NCBI RefSeq assembly: GCF_002753895.1
Contig: NZ_NJER01000003.1
Location: forward strand, 496,001-560,000
DNA from: Halobacteriovorax sp. JY17
GTDB lineage: Bacteria; Bdellovibrionota; Bacteriovoracia; Bacteriovoracales; Bacteriovoracaceae
Reading direction: 5' to 3'
Length of the DNA: 64,000 bases
Made by a program: the position numbers and the translations under genes. Shown piece by piece: positions 34,541 through 43,734 of the stretch. Positions within the stretch are counted from its first letter, which is position 1; each line of letters opens with the position of its first letter. The notes beneath the pieces are model-generated. The model did not search any database, was not told the DNA's origin, and worked only from the letters and a program-made list of their open reading frames with translations.

Positions 34541-34569
34541 AATATACTCACTTACGGTTTATTTGACAA
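34541..34569 (-). promoter_or_regulatory. Promoter of tRNA-Gln / prs-pth-ychF
   Basis: TTGTCA, 17-base spacer, TATATT on the minus strand (10 of 12 consensus positions). Predicted start near 34534, 16 bases before the tRNA. It overlaps the extreme end of the PBP gene region. Confidence 0.65.
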
Positions 34570-34573
34570 GCCC

Positions 34574-36496
34574 CTATCTAATCAAATGTCCACTTTTTTC
34601 GCAGGTTAACTCGCCTAATCGTCTTCCTCTAGTCAATAAAAAATCCTGAAAGATTTTAAATGAAGTCGTACTTCCATAGAGTCTTAATCCATCACCACTT
34701 CTATTTGAGTCAATACCTGTCCAAATAACTCCAAGGTTCCAACCATCATAAAAGACGAACCAATTATCGTACCCATTATTTGACGTCCCAGTCTTTCCAA
34801 AGAATTTCAATTCTTCTAAATTCTTAGAAACGATTCTTTTAATAGTTGTCTTCGTTGGATCACTCAAAACATAGAGAATTGTATCTTCCCAGGCCTTATT
34901 TCCCTTGGAAACCTCTTCACACTCTTTCTTTAAAACTTTCTTATAAACTTCAAATAACTCATAAGTTGATAGTTCAATTGATCCAAGCAACTGGCTTGGA
35001 TATTCTGCAAGAGGGGTTTGCATTCCAGGAATATACTTTGTTGCAAGTTTCTCCACTTCATCGAATCCGTAGTGATCAGCAAGACGAACAAGAGGCCTAT
35101 TAAGAGATTCCTGAAGAGATCTAGAGATTGTGACATATTCATCTGTGACTTTATGGGATTCCCTCGGTGACCAATCTCCCGACTTTAATTTAAGAGTAAT
35201 TTCTTTTGACTCAATTTCATCACTCCACTTCAATCCTAAATAGGTCATCAATGAATAATAAACAGGCTTTAAAGCACTCCCAACCGAGTTTCTCTCTGAA
35301 CTTATTGCTTTTATTTTATCTCTTTCCCATTTTGAATAATAAGAGAAGAAATTATTATTCTTCAAATTACCCATCACTACTTTAACTGCAATATCTTCTT
35401 TCTTATATTTCTCACGCAGGGACTCTAAGATTGAAATAGAAGACTTCACTAAAATATACTGCTCATAAGAGCTAATTCCACTTTCTTCATTAACTCTAGA
35501 AATATAAATAAGGGGTTTATATCTATCACTAAGGGCCCTCTTTTTTAGTTCTCCAATCCATTGATCCCAGTCTCCATCAGTCCACAAACTATCTGCACGA
35601 CTCGAAAATAAACTCATCTCCACTAATTTATTGAAAACAACTTTTGATCTAAGCTTCAACCTATCTAATTGTGTGAGAGGATTGTAGTAGTACGGCCCCT
35701 TTAAAAGGCCAATTAAAATTGCTGCCTCAAAAGGATCGATCTCATTTGGTTTCTTTCCGAAGTAAAACAAAGAAGCTGAATAAATTCCCTTTATTCTTAT
35801 ACCGTTAAAACTTCCCCAAAAAACTTCGTTGAAATAGGAAGTGAGTATTTCTTCCTTTGAAAATTTTGTTTCTATATAAATCGCCACAACCATTTCTTTA
35901 ATTTTTCTTTTAAATGATTTTTCGTTGCTATAGAACAAATTCTTAACGAGTTGTTGAGTTAGAGTTGATCCCCCTTGAGCAAGACGTAATTCTACAATGT
36001 CTGTAGCTAGCGCTCTAAAAATTGATTTTAAATCAATCCCAAAGTGATTTAAAAATCTAGAATCCTCTATCCCTATTAATCCTTTCCAAAAAACAGAAGG
36101 CATTTCTCCAAATGGAACCCTTCTTTGATAACAAGAGGATTTTTCACACTCATTCAAGGCCACTTCAGGGAGCTCTATTTCATCTTTAGTTAGATAGCCA
36201 CTCTTGTACGTTTCAATTTGATTTCTACCAGTAAGCAATTGGGTATACTCATCAAAACTGAGTTCGCTATTTGTAAAAAGCCAATAGTCATATAAATCTG
36301 ACTTATTTACATAAACATCGCTATCTATTTTAGATTTAGAAACCCCTAAAGAAATACTTTTATCTAAACGCTTTAGCCGCTCTACTGGTACATCGCCAAT
36401 TGTTTGAACGACAAAAATTGACGCAACGATCGTTGTGATTGCCGAGATCGTTAAGATTATTAAAACTATTGTTTTTATATGACGCGATATTACCAA
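34574..36496 (-). CDS. Bifunctional class A penicillin-binding protein (PBP1-type)
   Basis: A 640-residue inner-membrane peptidoglycan synthase. A membrane anchor at about 7-30 is followed by the GT51 glycosyltransferase domain with E144 in GIEDSRFLNHFGID and QGGSTLTQQLVKNLF (174-188). The transpeptidase domain shows all three motifs: SALK (407-410), SLN (464-466) and KTG (568-570). It polymerises and cross-links glycan. It is somewhat short for the class, with no large C-terminal extension. The start is TTG with no strong ribosome-binding site, so the first residues are uncertain. Confidence 0.93.
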   Translation of the reverse strand: MVISRHIKTIVLIILTISAITTIVASIFVVQTIGDVPVERLKRLDKSISLGVSKSKIDSDVYVNKSDLYDYWLFTNSELSFDEYTQLLTGRNQIETYKSGYLTKDEIELPEVALNECEKSSCYQRRVPFGEMPSVFWKGLIGIEDSRFLNHFGIDLKSIFRALATDIVELRLAQGGSTLTQQLVKNLFYSNEKSFKRKIKEMVVAIYIETKFSKEEILTSYFNEVFWGSFNGIRIKGIYSASLFYFGKKPNEIDPFEAAILIGLLKGPYYYNPLTQLDRLKLRSKVVFNKLVEMSLFSSRADSLWTDGDWDQWIGELKKRALSDRYKPLIYISRVNEESGISSYEQYILVKSSISILESLREKYKKEDIAVKVVMGNLKNNNFFSYYSKWERDKIKAISSERNSVGSALKPVYYSLMTYLGLKWSDEIESKEITLKLKSGDWSPRESHKVTDEYVTISRSLQESLNRPLVRLADHYGFDEVEKLATKYIPGMQTPLAEYPSQLLGSIELSTYELFEVYKKVLKKECEEVSKGNKAWEDTILYVLSDPTKTTIKRIVSKNLEELKFFGKTGTSNNGYDNWFVFYDGWNLGVIWTGIDSNRSGDGLRLYGSTTSFKIFQDFLLTRGRRLGELTCEKSGHLIR

Positions 36497-36513
36497 AGTA
36501 TTTCTCTACATTT

Positions 36514-36543
36514 TTGACTTCATTTCTTCTTTTCATATATTAT
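36514..36543 (+). promoter_or_regulatory. Promoter of the porin-like gene
   Basis: TTGACT at 36514-36519, 18-base spacer, TATTAT at 36538-36543. Predicted start about 40 bases before the GTG at 36590. Confidence 0.65.
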
Positions 36544-36589
36544 CATGAGACGTTCAGATACTTAAATTCATTTATTAAGGGAGTAACTA

Positions 36590-38065
36590 GTGTTACGTAA
36601 GAAATTTGTCTATTTATCAAAAGTCGCAACTCTTGCAGCTTTAACTATAAGTACGGCCCAAGCACTTCCAATTGATTGGCACGGTGTTTTTGGTGTTGAT
36701 ACAACACTTATTAACAACTACAGAAGAGTTAAAAATACTACTGACAATAAGCCGATGGCCACTAATGTAGGTTCTCAGGAAATTGGACTTGGTACAGGAA
36801 ATGAGAAAGCTTCATTTCAAAGTTATGTCTTTAGATTAAACCCACATATTATTGTAAACGATTCAGCTAGCTTTAAAGCTGAGCTTACTTCTGGGTACGG
36901 AAGAGGTGGAAGACTTGGAGATGACAGAACTACAGATGCAACAAATGATAATTTTGGAAACGCTCTTTATATTCAAAACAAATCATCTAGCTCTGAAAGC
37001 CTAGTAATAAACCAAGCCTATATGGAACTCTACTCTGATACTGCGACTTATGTAATTGGTCGTCATACAACAGACTGGGGGCTAGGAGCTGTTTATAATT
37101 CTGGAAAAGGAACTTGGGACAGACATGCTTTCTCTAGAGATGGTGTAACTGCAAAAATTAAAATCGGGAACTTTTTAGTTGAACCTTATTGGGCAAAAAT
37201 TGACTCCTCTGGATCTCTTTCAAGAAATACAAAAGCTAACGAGATTGGTGCCGGCCTTCTCTATGACAACGTCGATAGAGATATAGCTTTTGGTCTTCTC
37301 TATGCTAAGAAAAACAATAAAGCTGGAAACACGAGAGCCGATACAAATACAACTGGTGCCCCTGCTGCTTACTCTCTAGGAGAGACAAACGTTAAAGTTA
37401 CAGATATCTACTTCAAAAAGATATTTGGTAACTTCAAACTCGAAGTAGAAGTTCCAATCGTAAGCGGAGAAGTTGGGAAAGTTTACAACACAACTTCGAC
37501 TAAAATGAATTCTAAATCTTTTATTTTTGAAACTGAGTACAAAGTTAATGACTCATGGACTATCGCTTTTGACTTTGGTTCTATCAGTGGTCACTCAGGA
37601 TCGACATCAAGCTATGAAGCAATGTACTTAAACCCTAATTACCAAGTTGCTAATCTACTTTTTAGATACAACCTTCAGGCAATTGGGAATACATCATACA
37701 ATCTTTACGACTCTTATATGACAAATGCTACTTACGCAAAAATTGCTGGTGAATATAAGTCCGACAAGTGGTCGTGGGTTGCTGCAATGATTTGGGCCAA
37801 GGCCAATGAAACTGCAAAACTTGGACAAAGCTCTTATAACCACACAAATAATAAGACATTTACTGCTGCTGATACGCAGGCTGATGACCTTGGAATGGAA
37901 ATTGACTTAAACTTTGATTACCACTGGAATAACGCTGTTAAAGTTGGCGGATCTCTAGGTTACCTATTTGCTGGGGACTACTTTTCATTTACTAACGATC
38001 CAACAAATAAGAACACTGCTGATAACTCATTTGCGCTTCAGTTAAATTCATCAGTAGAATTTTAG
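36590..38065 (+). CDS. Porin-like outer-membrane beta-barrel protein
   Basis: A 491-residue protein with a signal peptide ending at AQA (residue 25). Throughout, alternating strands with aromatic girdles and Gly/Ser/Asn loops are seen (IDWHGVFGVDTTL, YVIGRHTTDWGLGAVYNSG), and the C-terminus LQLNSSVEF ends in Phe, the BAM recognition signal. RHTTDWGLGAVYN resembles plug-contacting segments of alginate/carbohydrate porins, but the substrate is unknown. The start is GTG behind AAGGGAG. It has its own promoter and terminator, suggesting high expression. Confidence 0.78.
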   Translation: MLRKKFVYLSKVATLAALTISTAQALPIDWHGVFGVDTTLINNYRRVKNTTDNKPMATNVGSQEIGLGTGNEKASFQSYVFRLNPHIIVNDSASFKAELTSGYGRGGRLGDDRTTDATNDNFGNALYIQNKSSSSESLVINQAYMELYSDTATYVIGRHTTDWGLGAVYNSGKGTWDRHAFSRDGVTAKIKIGNFLVEPYWAKIDSSGSLSRNTKANEIGAGLLYDNVDRDIAFGLLYAKKNNKAGNTRADTNTTGAPAAYSLGETNVKVTDIYFKKIFGNFKLEVEVPIVSGEVGKVYNTTSTKMNSKSFIFETEYKVNDSWTIAFDFGSISGHSGSTSSYEAMYLNPNYQVANLLFRYNLQAIGNTSYNLYDSYMTNATYAKIAGEYKSDKWSWVAAMIWAKANETAKLGQSSYNHTNNKTFTAADTQADDLGMEIDLNFDYHWNNAVKVGGSLGYLFAGDYFSFTNDPTNKNTADNSFALQLNSSVEF

Positions 38066-38086
38066 ATTACATTAAATTCTTTATAT

Positions 38087-38114
38087 AAAAAAAGCTCCTT
38101 ACGGAGCTTTTTTT
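38087..38114. terminator. Bidirectional terminator between two convergent genes
   Basis: AAAGCTCC, TTAC loop, GGAGCTTT (38091-38110), with A-rich sequence before and seven T after. Confidence 0.92.
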
Positions 38115-40068
38115 ATCTTGGCTGCATTAAAGGCATCGCAAACTGTGGCGTTCCCATCGAATACATAGAGGATTGTCCTCCTCCTGACATCATAGAGTTT
38201 CCACCTAGAATACTAAAGCTATCGTAAGGCGAAGCTGCTGACTGTAAAGAAGCAACCTCTCGATCATTTTGTTCTGCTTGTCTTCTCTGAGCAGCATCAT
38301 AGTAAGACTGATAGTAAGAGTACTTTTGATTATACCCCTGAACATCTGCTTGAAGGCCTTTCATTTTACTTTCAAACATCTTCGTTCTCATACTTTGAGA
38401 ATTTTGCCAGTACTGACATCTGATTGGATTCTTCATTCCACCAAACATACTACTCGCACAGTATTCTTGATACTTCTTATACTCATTTTGTTGAAACTGA
38501 GAATATTGAGTTTGCATATTCTTCTGTGCATTTGTGTAAAGCTGTTGAGTTAAGTACATTGGAGTCTCTTTTCCTCTCGCTGCTTGCGAAACAAAACTCC
38601 AGTCTCTCTTATCTTCTTTACTATACTTTTTAATTCTCTTTGCAATCTTATTCTCTGCATCTTCCATATCTTGCTGTCCATCACAATCAAGGCATACTTT
38701 TGAAAGCTCGCTTGAGTTTGCATAGGCAGAAAGAAGGTCTTTACCAGTGGAGTGAAGATTGTGGACTTTCATCGTCTCAACCCCATCAGTCATGTCAATT
38801 TCAGATAACCCAGATAGAGCCTCTGTTACTCTTTCAATTCTACTCTCTAAAACATCTCTCTTTTTTACGCTTGCTTCAGAGTCTGATTCTTCTAACTCTT
38901 CATAGCTTGCTAGAGATCTCGCAAGAACCTCTTTTGCTGGCGTTGCAATTTCGCTATTATACTGTCTAGAGAGAGCTTGTATTTCTCTCGCAATAGCTTT
39001 CGCTTTTCTCTTATGTGTCTTATTTGAAGGATCGTTATATTTTTCAATTTGACTTAACTTATCTTCAATTTGATTAACGATCTTTTCACTCTTTTCTTTA
39101 ATGTCTTTTGAAAGTAGTCTCGCGTAAACGTCTTGAATTTTTAACTGTAACTCTGAACTATTTCCCGTATCTTTTGTTATTAATCTCTCGATTGCGTAGA
39201 TATCGCCTTCTTTTGCAGACTGACATGCTGCTCTTGCAAGGTCCCACTGCTTATCGTATTCAGACTTAAAAACAAATTTTGAACTTTCAGATGATTCTTT
39301 ATCAATTCCATAGTCTTGTACTTTAGTACATGCCCAAGAACCTTCCGTATCATCAATTGTTTTATCATCGTAAGTTTTATAATTATTATTTTCGAATACA
39401 GGACTTGCAAAAAGTATTTTCGAACTTCTCTTAGAATCCATATCGTCTTGCATTTTTAAGAATGATTTTGAATAATCAAATTTTTCGCTATTGCGATCCA
39501 TCTCATATCCTGAGCCTTTTTTTACAACATACTCATTCTTAACTAAGCAACGACTAACTTTTTCATCCATTGTCATTTTACTAATTAAGGCAGAAACATC
39601 GCCCTTTTTCTCATCTTCAGTTAAGAAAAGGTCATTCTCTGAAAATTCTTTTAGATTTATAAATTGAATGATGTGATTATTATCTCCATCAAGAATTCTA
39701 TTAACTTTTAATGTCGCACATTTTGAAGCGAATTTCTTCAGCTCTAATTTAAACTCTTTATTAGAATGGGCATCAATTATTGGAAGCTCACCACCATTTA
39801 GGTACTTCAACTCATCCATTGAAATAATCCCATTCTCCTGAACTTTCTCCCTACACTTAGCAACAGGTATTTTACTTGCCCCCACAGTATCTGCACTAAC
39901 ATTTCCACTAGAAGGTGAACTCGAGTCTGTAGATGATGATCCCGAGTTATTTCCCGATTGTTCAGAACCAACAACATTAATATTGGATAACGAGAAACCT
40001 CCGGCCAATACACTTGGAGAGACTGTACCAATCGTTAGAAGTATTAAAAGATTTTTGTTAAAGTTCAT
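38113..40068 (-). CDS. Large secreted helical protein, unknown
   Basis: A 651-residue protein with a signal peptide ending near LAGG (residue 23) and a Ser/Gly/Asn low-complexity linker (35-60). The central part is charged and mostly alpha-helical, with coiled-coil stretches (about 330-440) and a CLDCDG motif. The last 130 residues are rich in Q, Y, S and M (YSQFQQNEYKKYQEYC, SMMSGGGQSSMYSMG). No family was recognised. AGGA precedes the ATG. It does not share a transcript with the convergent porin. Surface or periplasmic location is inferred. Confidence 0.7.
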   Translation of the reverse strand: MNFNKNLLILLTIGTVSPSVLAGGFSLSNINVVGSEQSGNNSGSSSTDSSSPSSGNVSADTVGASKIPVAKCREKVQENGIISMDELKYLNGGELPIIDAHSNKEFKLELKKFASKCATLKVNRILDGDNNHIIQFINLKEFSENDLFLTEDEKKGDVSALISKMTMDEKVSRCLVKNEYVVKKGSGYEMDRNSEKFDYSKSFLKMQDDMDSKRSSKILFASPVFENNNYKTYDDKTIDDTEGSWACTKVQDYGIDKESSESSKFVFKSEYDKQWDLARAACQSAKEGDIYAIERLITKDTGNSSELQLKIQDVYARLLSKDIKEKSEKIVNQIEDKLSQIEKYNDPSNKTHKRKAKAIAREIQALSRQYNSEIATPAKEVLARSLASYEELEESDSEASVKKRDVLESRIERVTEALSGLSEIDMTDGVETMKVHNLHSTGKDLLSAYANSSELSKVCLDCDGQQDMEDAENKIAKRIKKYSKEDKRDWSFVSQAARGKETPMYLTQQLYTNAQKNMQTQYSQFQQNEYKKYQEYCASSMFGGMKNPIRCQYWQNSQSMRTKMFESKMKGLQADVQGYNQKYSYYQSYYDAAQRRQAEQNDREVASLQSAASPYDSFSILGGNSMMSGGGQSSMYSMGTPQFAMPLMQPR

Positions 40069-40153
40069 AGTTTATTCCTATTACCATTACGATAAAAAAT
40101 TCTATCTCATTATGAGTATCGGAATCTTAGAAATAAACTTGAATAAAAGGCTT

Positions 40154-40188
40154 AAAGGTGTCTTAAAACAGATAGTTAGACACCTTTA
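40154..40188 (-). terminator. Probable terminator after the 339-aa secreted protein gene
   Basis: AAAGGTGTCT (40154-40163) pairs exactly with AGACACCTTT (40179-40188) around a 15-base loop, 7 bases from the stop at 40195. The following minus-strand sequence is only moderately T-rich. Confidence 0.55.
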
Positions 40189-40194
40189 TTGATA

Positions 40195-41214
40195 TTAATA
40201 AATTAAGATTGGACGCTTAACCAAAATCTTCTGCCCCTTATCGTTAGCCACAGGCTCTATGTTTTCCCCCACAGGCTTTGGATTCTTGGCCAAATTCTCT
40301 TCTTCAATCTTCTTATAGCTTAGAGCTCTTTTAGAGAGGTCGTCCCCCGTATTATTAATTACATTTAACCCTAAGAATCTCACATGATAATTTATTCCAC
40401 CTTGATCCTTTATAAGGATATGTTTTGGCAGTTCATGTCTTCCGTTAAAGAGAATATAATCTGAGAAGAAAGACTCTACTTCATCAGTTCCTCTAATTAC
40501 CTTCATTCTTACCAGTCGATGCTCTTCATTTGTAAATCTAGCGGTTACACCATTTAGGTCCAAATTTAGAAAGAAGCTTCTTCCATCTTTTATAAGCCTC
40601 AATGATTGATTTTCAGAATACATACTTGATGATCTGATCTCTTGAATTTTCTTCTTCTCTTCCTCGTCTTCACTTTCGAGAGGAGACTTTAGCTCTTCCG
40701 TTGTTTCTTCACTTTCTTTAACTGCGGTTAAATATTTTTTATACTTATTAAAGAGTTCCACCTTATCTTTATTGAGTGATTCTTTATTACTTATAAAGTT
40801 TTGTGAATATCTTTTTAAGATACTTGAAATGGCTTCAGATTTATTAAGTCCGTACATTGTTAAAAGAGAATAAAAGAGAGATCTTTCAATAAGCTCATCA
40901 TTTTTAACTTTTGGTAAAAAGTTATTTAGAAAGAGTGTACTTACAACATCATTATTACTCATTTTTCCTTCACTATACTCAACTTGAAGAAATTTAATTC
41001 TATCCTCAGGCTCAATGCTAAAAATGAACTTATAGTATGATGGTTTAAAATATTCTTCTTCAGTTGCATCTCTCTCTATCATCGCCTTTAGAACAACAAG
41101 GTTTCCATCGATATCTTGGCTATTAGGATTTCGAAATAAACCCTCAATACTAGGTGCCGCTGCAAGTGTATTAAAAGTAAGAATAAATAAAGCAATTAGT
41201 GAAAATATTTTCAT
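40195..41214 (-). CDS. Exported protein of unknown function downstream of galU
   Basis: A 339-residue protein with signal peptide MKIFSLIALFILTFNTLAAA. The mature part has a helical first half, an acidic K/E-rich linker (about 170-195), and a beta-rich end (SFFLNLDLNGVTARFTNEEHRLVRM) with a C-terminal ILVKRPILIY. No domain was recognised. Its ATG overlaps the galU stop by 4 bases (ATGA), so the two are translationally coupled, which suggests a link to envelope sugar metabolism. Confidence 0.68.
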   Translation of the reverse strand: MKIFSLIALFILTFNTLAAAPSIEGLFRNPNSQDIDGNLVVLKAMIERDATEEEYFKPSYYKFIFSIEPEDRIKFLQVEYSEGKMSNNDVVSTLFLNNFLPKVKNDELIERSLFYSLLTMYGLNKSEAISSILKRYSQNFISNKESLNKDKVELFNKYKKYLTAVKESEETTEELKSPLESEDEEEKKKIQEIRSSSMYSENQSLRLIKDGRSFFLNLDLNGVTARFTNEEHRLVRMKVIRGTDEVESFFSDYILFNGRHELPKHILIKDQGGINYHVRFLGLNVINNTGDDLSKRALSYKKIEEENLAKNPKPVGENIEPVANDKGQKILVKRPILIY

Positions 41215-42101
41215 CTTTTTATCCCATATGTTTTAATTTTTTCTCTAATAATATTAAGCATTAACTCTTTCGTTGATTCATCTCTAAGTGCAAATTCAAC
41301 TGTAGCATTTAAGAATCCTTCAATATTTCCTGTATCGAAACGATCTCCATCAAATTTGTGTGCATAGACTTCGTCTCTACTGGCCAACATATTGATAGCA
41401 TCAGTTAGTTGATACTCACCACCGACTCCTCTCGGTATCTCATTTAGGCATTCAAAAATATTTCCAGAAAGAATATATCTTCCAGGCGTCGCTAAGTTTG
41501 TAGGAGCCTCACTAGGTTTTGGTTTCTCAATCATTGCTTTCATAAGAAGTGTTAGCCTCTTATCATCGATAAATTCACCATCAACAATTCCATAGCGGTA
41601 AGTTTCGGCGTTAGGAACTTCCATTACACCAATAACAGACTTACCATTATTCTTCTTTGATACTTCTATTAACTGTTTTGTAGCTGGTCGCTCACCCCTA
41701 ACGATATCATCTCCCAAAATTACAGAGAATGTCTCATTTCCTATGATTGGGGAAGCGCAATTTATGGCATGTCCTAAGCCTAACTGCTCTTTTTGTCTCA
41801 CTGTTATAATTTCGATCATTGAACTTACGTTTTGAATGAGCTCCAATTCTTTTATCTTACCATTTTGCTCAAGAAAGTTTTCAAGTTCTAGATTTCTATC
41901 AAAGTAATTCTCAATAGACCCTTTTCCCGATGAAGTCACAAAGATTAATTGCTCAATACCCGACTCAACTGCTTCCATAACTGAATAGTGAACCATAGGA
42001 ATATTTATAATCGGTAGCATTTCTTTGGGAGTTTGTTTCGTGGCCGGAAGAAACCTTGTTCCTTTACCCGCAACGGGGATGACGGCCTTCCTAATATTCA
42101 T
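41211..42101 (-). CDS. galU: UTP-glucose-1-phosphate uridylyltransferase
   Basis: A 296-residue enzyme making UDP-glucose. The nucleotidyltransferase motif AVIPVAGKGTRFLPATKQTPKEMLP is intact near the N-terminus, with VILGDDIVRG, GRYILSGNIF and GGEYQLTDAI further on. Length is typical. AAGGATAG precedes the ATG. Products feed glycans and LPS; the coupled downstream gene is an exported unknown. Confidence 0.95.
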   Translation of the reverse strand: MNIRKAVIPVAGKGTRFLPATKQTPKEMLPIINIPMVHYSVMEAVESGIEQLIFVTSSGKGSIENYFDRNLELENFLEQNGKIKELELIQNVSSMIEIITVRQKEQLGLGHAINCASPIIGNETFSVILGDDIVRGERPATKQLIEVSKKNNGKSVIGVMEVPNAETYRYGIVDGEFIDDKRLTLLMKAMIEKPKPSEAPTNLATPGRYILSGNIFECLNEIPRGVGGEYQLTDAINMLASRDEVYAHKFDGDRFDTGNIEGFLNATVEFALRDESTKELMLNIIREKIKTYGIKR

Positions 42102-42137
42102 TATACTATCCTTAGTAAACTTTAATTTGGAAAATTT

Positions 42138-43025
42138 ATGAAACTTAGATTATCACATTTATCACTATTGTCCATCTGTCTTGCCTTTACGCTATGTGCT
42201 CAAGGTCGAATTATGGAGTATGAAACGACTAGGCTAAAGTCGACTGCTGGTGCCGGAGCAGGCTCTCTTTTAGTCGAAGAATCTATTTTCTTAAATCCCG
42301 CTGCAATATCATTTTTTAATACAAGTACTTTCTATTTTCAAAAAGTCAGCACAGAACAAACTCCAGATAATGGAGTAATGTCTGAAGCCGATGCGATTAG
42401 TTTTATTGCCTCTGACACAAAAGGATCTTTAAAAGGAGCTGTCGCTTATACAAAGCAAAAAAAGGGAGCTGAAAGTAGAAAAACAATGGCAGGTTCAATG
42501 GCCTCACCATTGGGAAAAACATCTTCTTTTGGTGTTAGTTACCAACATATCACTGAGAATACTGTTGATGAGTTTCATCAAACTCATGAAGAGAGCTATA
42601 AGAAGTTCACTCTTGGTGTCACTAGAATTCTTACTCCTGACTTCACAATGGGTGTTGTTGCCATTGATCCTCTAAGAGAAAGACCTCAAGATTCCAAGGC
42701 CATTATTGGATTTCAATATGTTTTCAAAGATATTATTTCTGTCATGTTTGATGGTGGAGCTGATTGGAAAAATAACCTTTCTTCAACACTTGTCTGGAAA
42801 ACTGCTGCTCAAATCAAATTCCTAGATAACTTCTACCTTAGATTTGGTACTTACAGAGACAAAGCCCTTAAAGAACGTGGCTCTGGTGCTGGAATAAGCT
42901 GGGTACAACCGAAGCTTACAATTGAAGCAGCTTTAAAGAACTCTAAGTTAGAAGAAGATGACAATCTAAGACAAGAAGGAGAGAAAGTACAAGAGACTTC
43001 TCTTTCAATGTCATATAGGTTCTAA
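42138..43025 (+). CDS. Outer-membrane protein (FadL/OMP-like barrel), unknown
   Basis: A 295-residue protein with a signal peptide ending near CAQG. The mature start YETTRLKSTAGAGAGSLLVEESIFLNPAA resembles the NPA-containing N-terminus of FadL/UPF0164-type barrels, and alternating strands follow to a terminal SMSYRF. A charged insertion (about 272-287) precedes the last strand. It is the first gene of a long + strand run, 4 bases before the CFI-box gene. Transport role not determined. Confidence 0.65.
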   Translation: MKLRLSHLSLLSICLAFTLCAQGRIMEYETTRLKSTAGAGAGSLLVEESIFLNPAAISFFNTSTFYFQKVSTEQTPDNGVMSEADAISFIASDTKGSLKGAVAYTKQKKGAESRKTMAGSMASPLGKTSSFGVSYQHITENTVDEFHQTHEESYKKFTLGVTRILTPDFTMGVVAIDPLRERPQDSKAIIGFQYVFKDIISVMFDGGADWKNNLSSTLVWKTAAQIKFLDNFYLRFGTYRDKALKERGSGAGISWVQPKLTIEAALKNSKLEEDDNLRQEGEKVQETSLSMSYRF

Positions 43026-43029
43026 ACAA

Positions 43030-43734
43030 ATGAGCCAAGATAAGAAAGCTTCCGATGAGGAAAAGCAGCGCCCCGAGAGAGTTGTTAATGCTTACAGAGA
43101 CCGTTTAAAAGCCCTCAAGCAGGCTAGACAATATTACTCCAATGGAGAAATACCCAAGGCTGTTGAAAGGTACTCAACCTACTTAAATAATCTCGCTTCA
43201 TACTTTGGAGTTACAGAAGACAAGTTGACTCCAGCATTCTTTGATGCTGAAAAAGAAATTTCAGAGCTTCTACTCATTAGTCAAGCCTATTGGGATCTCT
43301 CTAAAGCCTACGACAGAAGTCCTAATCTACACAGAGAATCGATTCGCTGTCTTGAGCAATTTGTTAAGTTTACCAATGGGTTTAAATATCAACACATTAA
43401 CGCTCAAATGCTTCGAAAGTTTATAAAGAGAAAGCAGGCCCATAACCTCAAATCTTTTCAAAATGCCTATACAAAAATTCAGGTTGAATCAAAAGGATGC
43501 TTTATTGCAACCTATAGCTTTGGAGAAAATCATAGTGTCACAAATGATCTTAGGCTCTTTAAACAGAGAATTCTTCCATATAAAATTGGGCTTAAATTTA
43601 TTGAAATTTATTACTTAAGTTCACCTAAGCTCGTAAATTACTTTGAAAAAGCTGGAACTCTTGGACAAGTAATTAATAAGATGGTTCTTCGTCCTAGCTT
43701 ATTTGTTTTTTCTAAATTGGTGAAAAAGTTCTAG
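43030..43734 (+). CDS. CFI-box protein with N-terminal TPR-like helices
   Basis: A 234-residue protein. The first 150 residues are helical with a TPR-like pair (QARQYYSNGEIPKAVERYST). From residue 157, GCFIATYSFG, then LRLFKQRILPYKIGLKFIEI and YYLSSPKLV match the CFI-box C-terminal region seen as CFIATAAYGS...LRxFRD...YYxxSP in many proteobacterial proteins, whose function is undetermined. There is no signal peptide. It ends exactly where the LptF/G-like gene begins (TAGATG), suggesting coupled expression with LPS export. Confidence 0.6.
   Translation: MSQDKKASDEEKQRPERVVNAYRDRLKALKQARQYYSNGEIPKAVERYSTYLNNLASYFGVTEDKLTPAFFDAEKEISELLLISQAYWDLSKAYDRSPNLHRESIRCLEQFVKFTNGFKYQHINAQMLRKFIKRKQAHNLKSFQNAYTKIQVESKGCFIATYSFGENHSVTNDLRLFKQRILPYKIGLKFIEIYYLSSPKLVNYFEKAGTLGQVINKMVLRPSLFVFSKLVKKF

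Noticed and set aside
40116-40142. Sigma28-like TCAA-N15-TCCGATAC on the minus strand upstream of the 651-aa gene
   Set aside because: Also three mismatches, in an A/T-rich stretch; not enough to call.
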